From Pisolithus tinctorius (lineage: Eukaryota > Basidiomycota > Agaricomycetes > Boletales > Pisolithaceae), in the NCBI GenBank assembly GCA_024663395.1, contig JANFAH010000109.1, forward strand, positions 1-64,000: a stretch of DNA of 64,000 nt, read 5' to 3'. The translations under genes were made by a program, and so were the position numbers. The notes under the pieces are model-generated. The model had not been told where the DNA came from. It made no database searches and saw only the letters and a list, made by a program, of their open reading frames with translations. Position 1 is the first letter of the stretch, and each line of letters opens with the position of its first letter. Shown here in pieces: positions 26,161 through 37,500 of the stretch.

Positions 26161-26928
26161 CACGGCAGGCAAGGATGCTGTGGACTGACTGCTAAATCGA
26201 GTGCCAAACTGCTTGCGGACGAAAAATTGTGCTGTGCACCCAAATAGTGATGCTGGGGTCTATGATATTTGTAAATTTGTTGCAGACCTTTCCTATATTC
26301 ACGCATTAACGAGACGTGATGTCCGAGATACACTGAATTTAGCCTAGCACTACTTTGAAATCTCTCAGCTAAAACTTGCAGGCGAGCCCAGATGAGCGGC
26401 TTTTCTTTGTGACGTGGCCTGCATAATGAGGTGCTACCATAACAGGCAGTAAATTCCTCGTTGTATGCGCGTAGTCTGAGGCTTGCAACATGCATCGCGC
26501 TTCACGGCGTCCTCTCGTCGAGTAGACCAGTTCAATACAATTAGATTTCAAGAGCGTAATCATAATTCCTACGTACATTTGATTGATAACACTCGAAGTT
26601 GATCAGACTTGTTTTATCCTTAGGTTTTTACAGACCTACTTGACGTCTTATGTTCAGTTTCATTGTCCTGTAAACCCTTACAAAATGTTGAGTTGTTTTC
26701 ACCTCACATGAGCAAAATTTCGTGCAGTCGTCTTGAAGTCCGCGCTTTGTGCCCGGGCGACGAACTCAGTGTGCTAATGTCTCACAGTCTGTGTGTATTG
26801 TTTACGCCGTCTCTCCCTTTTTTTGCAGAAGCCACTTGCCGCTGACATCACTGCGCTGCCAGTGCAATGCAGCGCCGTGCTGATCTGCGTTCCGTGAACT
26901 GGTAACATAATTTGTATAAAATGTAGAT
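26161..26928 (+). repeat. Left terminal inverted repeat (768 bp)
   Basis: Reverse complement of 40435-41224. Where I compared the two, they match base for base, including identical translated stretches. The right copy is longer by one 22-bp duplication. The inner boundary is at ATGTAGAT, after which the sequences diverge. The 3' end of the left WD40 gene reads into it. Confidence 0.9.
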
Positions 26929-28442
26929 ATGCGTGCGGAAAATTATCGAACATAGACGGTCCCCATGCGCAAGATGGCGAGTAGCGTGATGAGAAAACAT
27001 AACGTTCTAATGCGAAGGTACATGCTTCTATTACTCTTGTCCCTCACCTTAGTGGACCATATCCGAAGTAATGGTGTATCAGCACTGTCGGCAGGGTCGG
27101 ATGATCCACTAACAATATAATGACTCCCAGCCTGCGACGAGTAATACTGAGAGTTCCTTTGCTAATTGGTCAGATGTTCGTCTATCAATAGACTCGATGA
27201 CGTACGTTGACAACTTGGACTGCGCGAAGTGCTGTGGGCGATCATACATATACATACGAGAGGCTGCCAACGAAGAACTCACCTTTACCGTGTCGTAGAC
27301 TCTGCGTCAGCTTGCCTGAGCGAATATCCCATAACATTACTTGGCCATTGTCGCTGCCGGTGATAGCTACCAGGCCATCCAAACTAAATTGGACTTGACA
27401 AATACGATTACATCGGATAGTCACCCGTAAATGATGAACATGATGCAAACGAGCTGTTGGTTTATCACTGAGACGATAGACGTCAATGCCATCAGTGAGG
27501 TTCCAAATGAGAAACGTTCTTGTTTCTTCATGATATGCAGTAGCTCCTCTAGATTAGTACATAAGGTTTGAAGCGAAGGAACTCAGAAGGCGAAAACTTA
27601 CATGCGAGTCCTGATTTTATGGCTCCAGATCTGGTTCCACGGGTCAACGTTCCAAGCCACCCTAAAATCAACAGTAAGGTTACGTGCAAGCAATAAGGGA
27701 AAAAAGGTGGTACAGCTCTCGAGAATCCAGATAAGCCACGATTAATGAACGCCCGTGGTTGAAGAATTGGGCCGAAATTGGCAAAACAGGCGAGCGTGGA
27801 CAATCGAAAGCAGGTTCGGCTCGCAGGAGAGACAGCGATACTAGAACCATTAGTATATGAATAAAATGTGGCTTCGGGAAACTCACTTCCTCTGTCCGTT
27901 GATATGTGGTAAAGGGCGATTCGGCCAAGCGCGGTCACGATTAGAAGATTGTGCGTGTTGTCCAGCTCGGTGTACTCCACCGCACAGTCGAATACAGTTT
28001 CCATTGACACCCATTCGAATAGGAACTGAGTATTATTCAACAGTATGTTGCAGAGAATGAAAGAACTAACCTACCGATGCCTTGTTGAACCTCCACACAA
28101 CCAGCGTGCCATTTGCACCGGCCGAGATAATGTAAGTCATTTCGTGACGGATGTTGTCCCGCAACCACTTGACTACCACCACAGGCCCTTGCTTTGGTCT
28201 CAGTTTGCGAATAGCGGTCCCATTGCGTATATCCCATACGATGACCCGACCATCATCAGCTGTAAGTTGGATCGGGTGAGGATTGATTTCCTTCGATTGT
28301 TAACGAAACCCTTACCACCACTAACCAGGTAGTTCCCATCCTCCGAGAAAGAAGCAGAATTGATAGGACCCTTGTGCCCTTCCAGTGAGCACTGTAAAGT
28401 GTACCGCATCTGCGCGGTTTTGCTGGTTTGTCCCTGGTCCAT
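26848..28442 (-). CDS. WD40-repeat protein, left end of the transposon
   Basis: Beta-propeller protein. The start at 28440-28442 leads into GHKGPINSASFSEDGNYLVSG, a WD repeat, joined to DDGRVIVWDIRNGTA and YIISAGANGTLVVWRF. Later exons give YRLSDKPTARLHHVHHLR, QVQFSLDGLVAITGSDN and GQVMLWDIRSGKL. Final joins yield KALRAVQVVN, then YIVSGSSDP and LLRIWSTK, then a last exon that crosses into the left inverted repeat and stops at TGA 26848-26850. About ten exons, several under 80 nt. It is transcribed outward, mirroring the second WD40 gene at the other end. Role unknown; WD40 proteins serve as protein-binding platforms. Confidence 0.7.
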
Positions 28443-28628
28443 TGGTGAGGTAAAGTCTGGATTCAGGCTGAAAGTACCACATTACTTTTCCCACGCGACC
28501 TTATGCTTTGTGCTTCTTGCCTTTGATCTTCGAGTTACAGTTATAAGCAATGGACCTAAGTAAGATTCATTCATTCATCTCCCATCACCTTCTCTTCTCC
28601 TAACATTCTCGTATCCTTCACGACTGTC
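28443..28628. promoter_or_regulatory. Divergent promoter inside the transposon
   Basis: 186 bp between the left WD40 gene (-) and an unknown gene (+). Pyrimidine-rich just before the plus-strand ATG. Confidence 0.4.
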
Positions 28629-29509
28629 ATGAGGGCGCCTCGTTACGCACGGATTCATGGAAGTAGCAACGTGCCTTACCGCCCGTACAGACGAGTGGAA
28701 GTAGATGTGAGTACCGCCGCAAATCGCTCACAAGTAGGGTCTAACTGGTGCATAGGTCATGCCGATTCATCAGCAATCGTTTCCTTTATATCCGCCGTTA
28801 CCGGTTAATTTAATCGTCACTGTCGATGAATATTTGGATGAGGATGTCAGTCATTTCTGATTACTTCGTGAGGTGGCCGCTGACGCAGATGTTTCATTGC
28901 ACAGGAGGTTCCCATCCACAAACAAAGTTTTCCTCTTCATGATGGCAACTCGGCGCCCAGTATTGCGAAGGCTACTACGACGCTGACCAACAATCCTGCG
29001 ATTGATGCTACCGAAAGTTCGCAGACTGCAGCGACGAAATCCTTGTCAGATGCCTCTGGGAGTCAGAGAATTGAAAGGTATATTTCTGTCCCTACTAGAC
29101 GTTAACCCTAACTAACTACTGTGATTTTAGCTATGCCTCACTCTCCGAAATCGGTATCCCGCCTCGCCAAGAACAGAAGCTCCGTGGTATGCGCGTCATG
29201 GTGGGCCGTTATATATCAACTCACCGATACCCTTTGGAGTACCCCCCACAGTGTCCGAATGTGGAGAGCGGAGACCTATACGTTCATCACCACGGGGATG
29301 TCGGAGTCCAAGTATGGTTGCGAGAGAAAAACATGTGGATAAGTATAGCAGATGGCCATCGCCACCCTAGTCTGGTAGACTATCGTCTCTTTGTTGGCGA
29401 TAGGGAACCCACTTGGGTAACGAGGAAGACTAGGTCAACATACAAAGGCAGGATGCGTGCTCGAGGCCAGAAGGAAGGAGCCAGGGATGCTGTAGCTACT
29501 CCGGCGTAA
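28629..29509 (+). CDS. Unknown cargo protein, Trp/His-rich C-terminal domain
   Basis: Function not recognised. Exons: MRAPRYARIHGSS...RRVEVD; then VMPIHQQSFPLYPPLP and VNLIVTVDEYLDED; then a Ser/Thr linker; then the main exon starting YASLSEIGIPPRQEQKLRGM. The last exon holds a compact domain with GDLYVHHHGDVGVQVW, WISIADGHRHPSLVDYRLFV and GDREPTWV, then a basic Arg/Lys tail. From memory, similar small proteins of unknown function are scattered in Agaricomycete genomes (unverified). TAA at 29507-29509. No signal peptide or transmembrane helix. Confidence 0.55.
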
Positions 29510-29695
29510 TACCTCATCCACAGAATGTCTACGATAGTTCGTCTCTTAGTTGTATTAGAACCTCCCCCCCCCGCCCGAAACTGGGACTCATGACATGAGA
29601 ACTTATATTATCACCGCAATTTTTCGTCGGTGAGGAATTCTGAGCTTGATTAGAAGGGACTCCACCGGGCCTTTGCCTGCCGTGTGTGATTTTGC

Positions 29696-30328
29696 ATGGA
29701 TTACCGACCATATTATCCTCCAATCACTCTCCGGAGAACGTTCGACCGCGATCGCAGTCCCAGCCCATGCAACTCCACGGTAACTGCACGTCAAATCTTT
29801 GACTTTGATGCAGCTTTGCATAGCCAACCAAGGAAAGAGCAGGCGGCCTCTGGAAACCCAGCCCGAGGCATGGGAGTAACTACTCGAGGGCGTGAATGTA
29901 CTGTACCGATTGCCCCCCCACGGGGACCCTTGTCAAAACCAAATGCTGGGGGGTACAGTCTTTGTGAAGCCCTTGGATGGGACGGCGAAACATACAAGAG
30001 AGTTCAGGTCAGTCAAGAACGCGCTACAAGGCAGGTGTCTATCTAACTTCACCATAAAGGAAGGATTGCATGCTGTGTGCAGGCAATACTTAGATATTCG
30101 TCAACCGTTCCATGAGCAGAACTCTGAGTCAGTGGAGGTATTTATTGCAGCGGTAATTCTTCCCCCTGAAATATTGGGGCAATCCTTTGAAGACATCTTA
30201 CATAGGCGAAGGAAAAGTTCGTAATTCTCAGTAACTATCAGGATGCATGGCCTGCAAGAGACTTTGCTACGATGTACTTGAAAAATAAGGTCGGAGAGCG
30301 GCGGGCAAGGGAAAAGGGAAACAAATGA
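29696..30328 (+). CDS. Unknown small basic cargo protein
   Basis: Not recognised. Three exons join in phase: MDYRPYYPPITLRRTFDRDR...YKRVQ, then EGLHAVCRQYLDIRQPFHEQ, then (after a GTAATT intron ending ACATAG) AKEKFVILSNYQDAWPARDF and a strongly basic end NKVGERRAREKGNK, TGA 30326-30328. About 160 residues, Pro/Arg-rich N-terminus, helical C-terminus. It converges on the next gene with a 37-bp gap. The clean joins make it a credible gene, but nothing in the sequence shows its role. Confidence 0.5.
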
Positions 30329-30365
30329 CATTTATTCTCATTACATGTCTACAATGGAACTGTAA

Positions 30366-32605
30366 CTACGCAGTGTAACTTGTGCCAGACATTTCAGTGT
30401 CAAAATCCAGCGGTGCCGTAAGCTGAATATCACCTGTATGTGACGTGCTCGACATGCCAGGGGTGGGTGTGGGCGTGGTAGTGCTAGCAGACTGGGGCTG
30501 AGCTCCGGGATCTGACGCAGAGGCGGGACCAGAGCGGAAGGCATAGGTACTCTCTTGGATTCTGAGGCGTTTTAGTGTACGAGATGGAAGACTGGCAAGC
30601 CATTTTACATCATAGCAATTGTGGGGAAGCCCAGGAGGTGCAGCGGCGTTGTCGTTGAACTTGTTGCTGTGAGGACGATTGCGCAGTTGGGTGCCAGATT
30701 TCTTCCGTTTGCCAATGGGAATCTTCGCATTCTCCTCAATGACTTCATCTGCCTGCCACATAATCATGGCCAATGACAGGCTTCTCCACCGAGGATATAC
30801 GCGTGGGTAATCGATTGTCCTTGTGTGCTCATCCTCAGACTCGTCAGAACTGACACCCTGCGTACCAAGGTACTCAACCAGGCGGACGTGCTTCTGTAAT
30901 GTAGGGTGATCCACCATTGCATCGAGACGTGATTTCAAAAGCTAACATAGGAAAGTAGTGATAAGTCTGCAGCTTACATCAACGAACCAGACTTACACGA
31001 CCTTTCCTTGATAGGCGTGCCGACTTTTGTAACTTCAGGTTCCGCCCCACCTTAGCCTTCATCGGGTCCCTTTGCTGTGCAACGACAACTTCCCTGTAGC
31101 GAGTCTTGATGTACGCGAAGTGAGTTTTGAAGGCGTCTGAGACCACCCCAAAGGTAAGGTAGCGTCGCGGGATTTGTGAGGACGTGTACCAGCCATGAGT
31201 CGTAACCTTGTCAATGAAGTCATCAGTAAATACTGAAATCGCCTCGCGGTTGAATGAGGAGTCCCTGTCGCCCGTGCAATCCAACATGAATTTCGTAGCA
31301 GTGACCTCGGGAGCACCAGGAAGGTCTTGCTCAAACGCTTCCACTTCGTCTTTCGAGAGGGCACATTTAACGTTGGCCAGATATTTATAATCAGCGACAC
31401 CAAGCAACGTGAGGGCATGGATACGAATACAGGTCTAAAATTGCACAAACCGATGTTCAGAGCGGGACGTGATGACTAGATGAGCACTCACCAAGAATTC
31501 TCTATGCTCCTGAATGTCCCTCACAGTAGCAGGGGCCCCGGGTTTGGATGGAATGAAATTGCGCCAGGCTTTTACTGACTTGGGCTTTCGTGGGGGGAAC
31601 GAAGCACAAGCTTCTTCGGTATCCGCATCATTGTCAGATGACAGAGACGACGTAGTAGTATTAGACGTGGTAGTACCCGATTGCATCTGATTCCGGAGGG
31701 AGTGGATCTCCTTCATCAAAGTAGCTTGGGCCATAGCTTGCGAACGTTCCAACGACGCTTGGAGGGTTTCCATACCACCAGAGAAGTACGATAGCAGTTG
31801 CGCAAGGTTGACGTTTGTCGCATCACCAGTTTCAGGTCTGCTGGGATGCGTATTGCTGGGATGCGTGGTGTTTGGAGTTGTATAGTGAGCCGGCGGACCA
31901 CCTGAGGACGTTGCCATAGCTAGCTGTGTCGGTTGTATAGGTGGCGGCAGATTGACTGGCGGCCACTGTGGTAGAGAGTCGCTGCCCCGTTGATCACTCT
32001 GTGGACAGTAAGAAAGGTTAAAATAGGATTCTGATCAGTTCGCGTTCTCTCACCATAGGGAAGCCAGGAGGGCGCAGAACATCCTTCGCTGGACCATGTA
32101 AGAGAGCCTGCTCACGGGTATCAACGAGGGGTCACGCATAAGCGTAAGGGCACGCACCTGGAAGCTGGTAGGTTGAGGGGTAGATTCACGAGAGGAAGAT
32201 TCACTGTGTGCTGGAACAGATGAGGCGCGAAATGGTGTGATTTCCCTGGACACTGGTGGAGTACGTTCCTGTGCTGAAGATGGGGTCCCCTCCCGCGACA
32301 AAAGACCCTCTTGCGCAGTTCGAGCATCAAATGAAGATGAAGATTCCTGTACATTTTTTTCCAGGATCAATTGAAAGATTCTGCTGCCAATATATTTGCG
32401 AACGCACCGACATCTGATCAGCATGGATTGCCTGGTTAATCACAGTAAGTAAGTTGAGCTGCGAAGCTCTAGCTTCATTTGCTTCCGCACTCCAACGTGC
32501 AGAATCGCTGGTTCTCGACGACTTCGGCAGGAGCCGTCCCTGCGACCAGTACATATCAGAGCCACGCTTCATGGAAATCGATGAGACCACGCACCAGAAT
32601 GTCAT
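30366..32605 (-). CDS. Unknown large cargo protein; candidate accessory transposition factor
   Basis: Not assignable to a known family. The start is at 32605, or more likely 32572 (MKRGSDMYW). A good intron join links QMS to ESSSSFDARTAQEGLL. The following exons are Ser/Thr/Pro-rich, then a helical, Gln-rich stretch (LSYFSGGMETLQASLERSQA), PPRKPKSVKAWRNF and VRDIQEHREFL. The centre has LTLLGVADYKYLANVKCALS, EAISVFTDDFIDKV and a basic KVGRNLKLQKSARLSRKGR. The last exon has HVRLVEYLGTQGVSSDESED, YPRVYPRWRSLSLAMIMWQAD and a Ser/Thr/Pro tail to 30366. It is divergently transcribed from the repeat-rich centre of the element. By analogy with the TNPA/TNPD pair of plant CACTA elements it might bind those repeats; that is inference only. 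Confidence 0.55.
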
Positions 32606-33583
32606 CGGGAGTCCCCACCATAATAAGGAGAATCACCCCGGTGTCCGTTCTTTGAAGAAACATCCATCGCCTCTTTGTGTACTGTCCTGCCATACGCATG
32701 TTTTTGCGGTAGAGACAAAGGTCAGATTTGGCCCAAAATGGAAGGAATCGGACTCATCCACGCATTAATAGGTTGGCATTGGGCTAGAATCGGACTCATA
32801 CAAGCCGTACCTCACGAAGTTCTGTGGCCAGCCCTCGTCCAATTCAGATGTAGTAGCAAATGGTTCGTAAGTGTACAAACTGACCCGCGGCGCACTACGG
32901 TCTACCTTACGCATCTGGGTACTACAAGTGAGTCCAGTGAGTCCTGCGGTCGGTGTCTGTTATCTTCAAAGCTAACTCGAGACAAAGGTTAGATCGGGCC
33001 TAATCGGACTCATGCACGCCGGCGATGACGCCAACAATCGAAAAGAATTGAAAACTCATGGCAGGGCAACACGAGATTCCAATTGCGTATACATCTATCG
33101 TTCTTTGTCTTGACTAAAACACTTGAAGGCACTTGCAAGTCGTCAACGATTGGTGATTCGGCTCTGCTGGTCCATGCCCAGAATCGGACTCATACAAGCC
33201 GTACCAGACCAGTGACCCGCGGCGTTCTACGGTCTACGGTCTACCTTACGCATATGAGTATACAAGTAAGTCCTGCGGTCGGTGTCTGTTATCATGCTTT
33301 CGAAGCTAACTCGAGACAAAGATCGGGCCTAATCGGACTCGTACACGCCGGTGATGACGCCAACAATTTTACTACGCGAGACGCTTGAAAGGAATCGAAA
33401 ACTCATGGCAGGGCAACACGAAATTCCAATTGCGTGTACGTCTATCGTTCTTTGTCTTGACCTAGATAAATGCCCAATGGTCCCCCCCATTCCAGAAATA
33501 AAAGCGCCTGTTTCTCCCCTTCGAACGAATCGTCCACTTTCGCTGCTTGTCCTAGGACAGTTGCTCTTCTTCTCTCTCCCATT
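32606..33583. repeat. Duplicated non-coding centre of the transposon with a recurring 12-mer
   Basis: A segment at about 32785-33117 is repeated, imperfectly, at 33180-33465 in the same orientation. Shared blocks include TGACCCGCGGCG, CCTGCGGTCGGTGTCTGTTA, GCTAACTCGAGACAAAG and GGCAGGGCAACACGA. The 12-mer AATCGGACTCAT occurs at about 32743, 32787, 33001 and 33181, with a one-base variant (CGT) at 33331. It lies between two divergent genes, so it contains both promoters. In CACTA elements transposase binds clustered short repeats, and these could play that part. Confidence 0.7.
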
Positions 33584-34420
33584 ATGCGCGTTTCTCCCAA
33601 GCGTTCCTCTCCGCGTTCCTCTCTCAGGCGTGCCTCTCCACGTTCCTCTCCCGGTTCCAGCGCTGCAGAAGCCAGCTCCCCTGTTGGGGACGTTTTTGTG
33701 CAACAGGTAACACGCATAACAGCACTCTTGGAAGACGATATGAAACAGTCGCGTTTGGTGAGTAACAGTTCATCCTGTACCAAGGTGCATTCATATGACC
33801 TATGTCACAGGAGACGATTAAGATGAAGGCTGCAGTACGCAGAGCCCAGAAAGCTCAAGCCGAAGCTGAAGCAGCCAAAGCGCATTTACGGGAATCTCTT
33901 GAACAGGTACGTTCACGCAGTGGGCTATCATAGTATACTGACTTTCCGCCCAGTTCAATGCTGTTAAGAGTGAGATTACCAAGTGCGGGGTGTGCATGGA
34001 CACTATGAATCGCCCTTTTGTGTGAGTGACAATTTTAATCTTACTGACTATGGCTGACGTGCAGATTATAGGTTGGTCGAATGCGGACATTCATACTGTT
34101 ATGGATGCCTGAGGTTACACTTCCACACGTGTCTCCGGAACCAGGTCAAGTGGCGCGACGTTCCTGAGCATTTGAGGGAGCCGTCGACTGCAGACCAACT
34201 GCACGAATTGATCGAGAACGAGCATATTTACTCACCACTTTACTACTGTCCGAGCTGCAAGGGGACTGTCCGCTGCCGGCCAATTGAGGTCTATATATTC
34301 AAGGAGTTGATTGAAGCTGTTCACTCTGTTGCCGGGCCGCCAGATGACCTCACGGTGGAGGACCCACATATCAACGACTCCGATATTTGGGCTGATATGT
34401 TCTATACGAAACGAGCCTAA
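33584..34420 (+). CDS. RING-finger protein carried by the transposon
   Basis: Short protein with a Ser/Arg/Pro-rich N-terminus (RVSPKRSSPRSSLRRASPRS), a coiled-coil segment (MKAAVRRAQKAQAEAEAAKA) and a C-terminal RING domain. Zinc ligands are visible as CGVC, then CGHSYCYGC, then CPSC, that is, C3HC4-like with a long insert before the last pair. The tail is acidic. Four exons with short introns; stop at 34418-34420. It lies 152 bp upstream of the transposase on the same strand. RING proteins usually act as E3 ubiquitin ligases, so it could target host or element proteins for degradation; no partner can be named. From memory, coiled-coil plus RING genes near fungal DNA transposons have been seen, but I cannot verify it here. 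Confidence 0.75.
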
Positions 34421-34428
34421 CTCTTCAA

Positions 34429-34446
34429 TATATATATATATATATA
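34429..34446. repeat. (TA)9 microsatellite
   Basis: Perfect TA run just after the RING stop codon. It probably lies in the 3' UTR or terminator region between the RING and Tnp2 genes. Confidence 0.85.
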
Positions 34447-34572
34447 GATGAATAGATCCACCATTAGTAGGATGTACCCGTCAAGTCAAACATCATTATG
34501 TAATGATACTAAGTAATACGGGTGAATTATCACCTTTTCCCAGTTATCTCGTGTTATCCCGTGTATGCTACT

Positions 34573-37500
34573 ATGTCTCCAGCGAAACGCCGTTGCCTCT
34601 GTGAGGTTTACGGATGTGCCAATTCCTCAGATTGTGATCCATTGACAAACCTCCCGAAGCGTGGCCGCTTACTTGCTGCGTCGTCTGTCTACCAGCACCG
34701 TCGCGATGACAAAGTTCGGCGGTTCATGCAGCGACAACAGCGTGCAGACCTTGAAATAATGATGGCTTCTACTGACGGCGAATCCACCGAAGATCCAGTG
34801 GTTTCTTCCAGAGTACCCCAAGGCGAAGCTGGAAACTCGTACCGATTAGCTGCCCCAGCGCCGGGTCAACAACTATCGGAAGGGAACGACCATCGACTCT
34901 GCATGGGAGGGGTTCTGTCAGAGAATATTACGAGGGACGGTTCGGAAGGTGAACCTCTGCATGACTGATATTTTTTCATCTGGCGAATTCTGTAGCAGCT
35001 AATTCTAATGTCGAAACGCTGCGACAATGCCGGGGAATGTTTCAATCGTCGCTCTCTGCATTCCATTGGGCTCCATCATCTAGACTTACGTTTGTCTCCT
35101 CATCCCCCGAGCTTCCTGGAGATGCACCACCCAAGATCGACTGGCGACACTCGCATTCCTTCGTCCAGCATCAACAAGTGGTTGCCAAGCTTTTGGAATC
35201 GGTGAATACCCTCCAAGACGAGGAAGACCAAATTTTCATGGCGGAGAAGAAGGCTCTGGTCTCCGACATTCAAGAGCATCAATTATATTTGGGTCGCATC
35301 ATGAAACATGAGTGGTCTCGTCACCAGGCTGAGCGCACAACGGACATGACTGCTCTTAGCTCTGATTTCCCCGTTATCGTCAAGACAGGTATTTATTTTT
35401 ACTATCCTATGTTATTGTAAACTCATCACAAGAAGGTCAACTCTTTCATGCACTCGATTCACTCGCCGATTTCGCTCCGCCTTTATTGATCGCTGTATTG
35501 GCCGCGGGTACACTCCATGTCTTGGCTGGGCTCTCAAGAGAGCACAGCAACTTCCTACTGGTCGCTATGCTTGCCATCGTTGTCGCCACTGTTCCCGGGA
35601 CGTATACTAAGCCAGTAGAAGAACAAAAGACCAATGCCGCTCATGACAAAGTTTCTCGCCTCTTGACAAGTTGGCCGTCAGATATTCGCACTGCTCTGCA
35701 GCTGCTCCACATTGACCCGGAGCTGCGGCAGTACGTCTGTTGTCAGACGTGTTTTAGTCTCTATGGCCCCCTTCCAGAGCCGGCGGCATATCAAGATATT
35801 CCCAGGGAATGTTCATATCGGTCTACACCGTCCAGCTCTCCATGTCAGGCATCCCTTTTTCGTCAAGAATCGAATGACCATAATTCTCAGCCATTACGTT
35901 CCTTTTGGTATCAGCCACTTTCCTCGTGGATTGGACGTTTCCTCTCGAGACCGGATGCCATGAAAGCACTTCGTACATCACCCCAAACTGCATCAGGTCT
36001 TATGCGGGACATCTGGGATGGGGAAGTTTTCAGGGAGTTTAGAGGTCCCGACGATAAACCATTCCTCGAAGCATACGATCCGAAGTCGGAGGTCCGTCTA
36101 ATTTTCAGCCTTTTTGTCGATTGGTTCAATCCTCTCGGAAACAAACAAAGTGGGAAGCACGTCTCTTTCGGCGTTATCTACTTGGCGTGCAACAATCTCC
36201 CAGTTCACCTACGGTACCAAACGGAAAACATTTACTTGGCTGGAATCATTCCTGGGCCTCAGGAGCCATCGTACGACCAGCTCAATCATGTGCTACATCC
36301 GCTTGTCGACGATTTGGTTCGAAGTTGGTCACCTGGCCTATGTCTCGCCCGCACGGCTGTGAATACGTTTGGGTGCCTTGTGCGGTGCGCAGTCATTCCT
36401 TTGGTCTGCGACCTGTTGGCCGCTCGCAAAACTGCTGGGTTTGCAGGGTTGGGGACCAGCGGGGGAAAGTTCTGTTCATTCTGCCTTCAAGATGGTGCAG
36501 ACATCGGGAACACCGATATCTCCTCTTGGCGACGCCGTACTTGGCAGGAACATCTTACTATTGCGATGATGTGGAGGGATGCAGAAAGTGAGGGTGCTCG
36601 CAACAAAATTTACACTCAATTTGGCGTTCGTTGGTCTGAGCTGCTTCGACTGCCCTACTGGAATCCTATCCGATTCACTGTGGTCGACTGCATGCATAAC
36701 TTTTTTGCTGGGGACCTTCAGCACCACTGTCGAAACGTTTTGGGGCTCAGTGTGGACGCTAGACCTGCAGCCGAGGTTCGTGTTCAACCACATACACCGG
36801 AAGAGCAACAGCACGAGCTCGACTTTGGCATCACCGCCATCAAGGAGGGATCGCTGACTGCCCTCACCCGCCTTCGGAGAGGTTATATCATCGCGATTGC
36901 ACACCACAACAACGTCCTCCCTGACATGATAATAGACAGCAATCCTTTGGTACGGATTAGCAGAAGTGACCAGGTGGCCGGGAAAGCAGCATATGCACAA
37001 GCACTAATAAATTGGGTAAGTGGATTTTATTCCTTGCAAACTTTTTATGCTTGATGGGGACGGTATAGTATAGGGATTCTGGTGCACCAGAAATTCGATG
37101 TCCAAAGACATTTCCTCGCCCTGTTGTCGATCTCTCTGCAGCTTGGGTGAATGCGCCAACGACTATCGTGCTGGACCGATCTATCCTGTCTGAAGTATGG
37201 GCTGACATGGCCCGGACGACATTGCCCACATGGATATCTCGTGCACCGCGCAACTTCGGTAGCCGAAGTCACGGAAAACTCAAGGCCGACCAATGGCGAA
37301 CCGTTTGCCTCATTAACTTGGTTATCACGCTTTGTAGGATATGGGGAAATCCTAACGCGAGCCCAAGAGATAAAGAACTGTTGGACAACTACTTATTTTT
37401 GGTCATCGCGGTACGGTGGGCAACTACTCGTTCAACATCAGAACAGCACGCAAGAATCGTCGAAGAGTATCTGTCCTTATATGTTCAGAGCACTTTAAAG

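Noticed and set aside
26130..26845. Identical ORFs in both inverted repeats as TIR-encoded proteins
   Set aside because: Identity follows from the repeats being identical DNA. The ORFs are short, some start outside the TIR, and show no motif.
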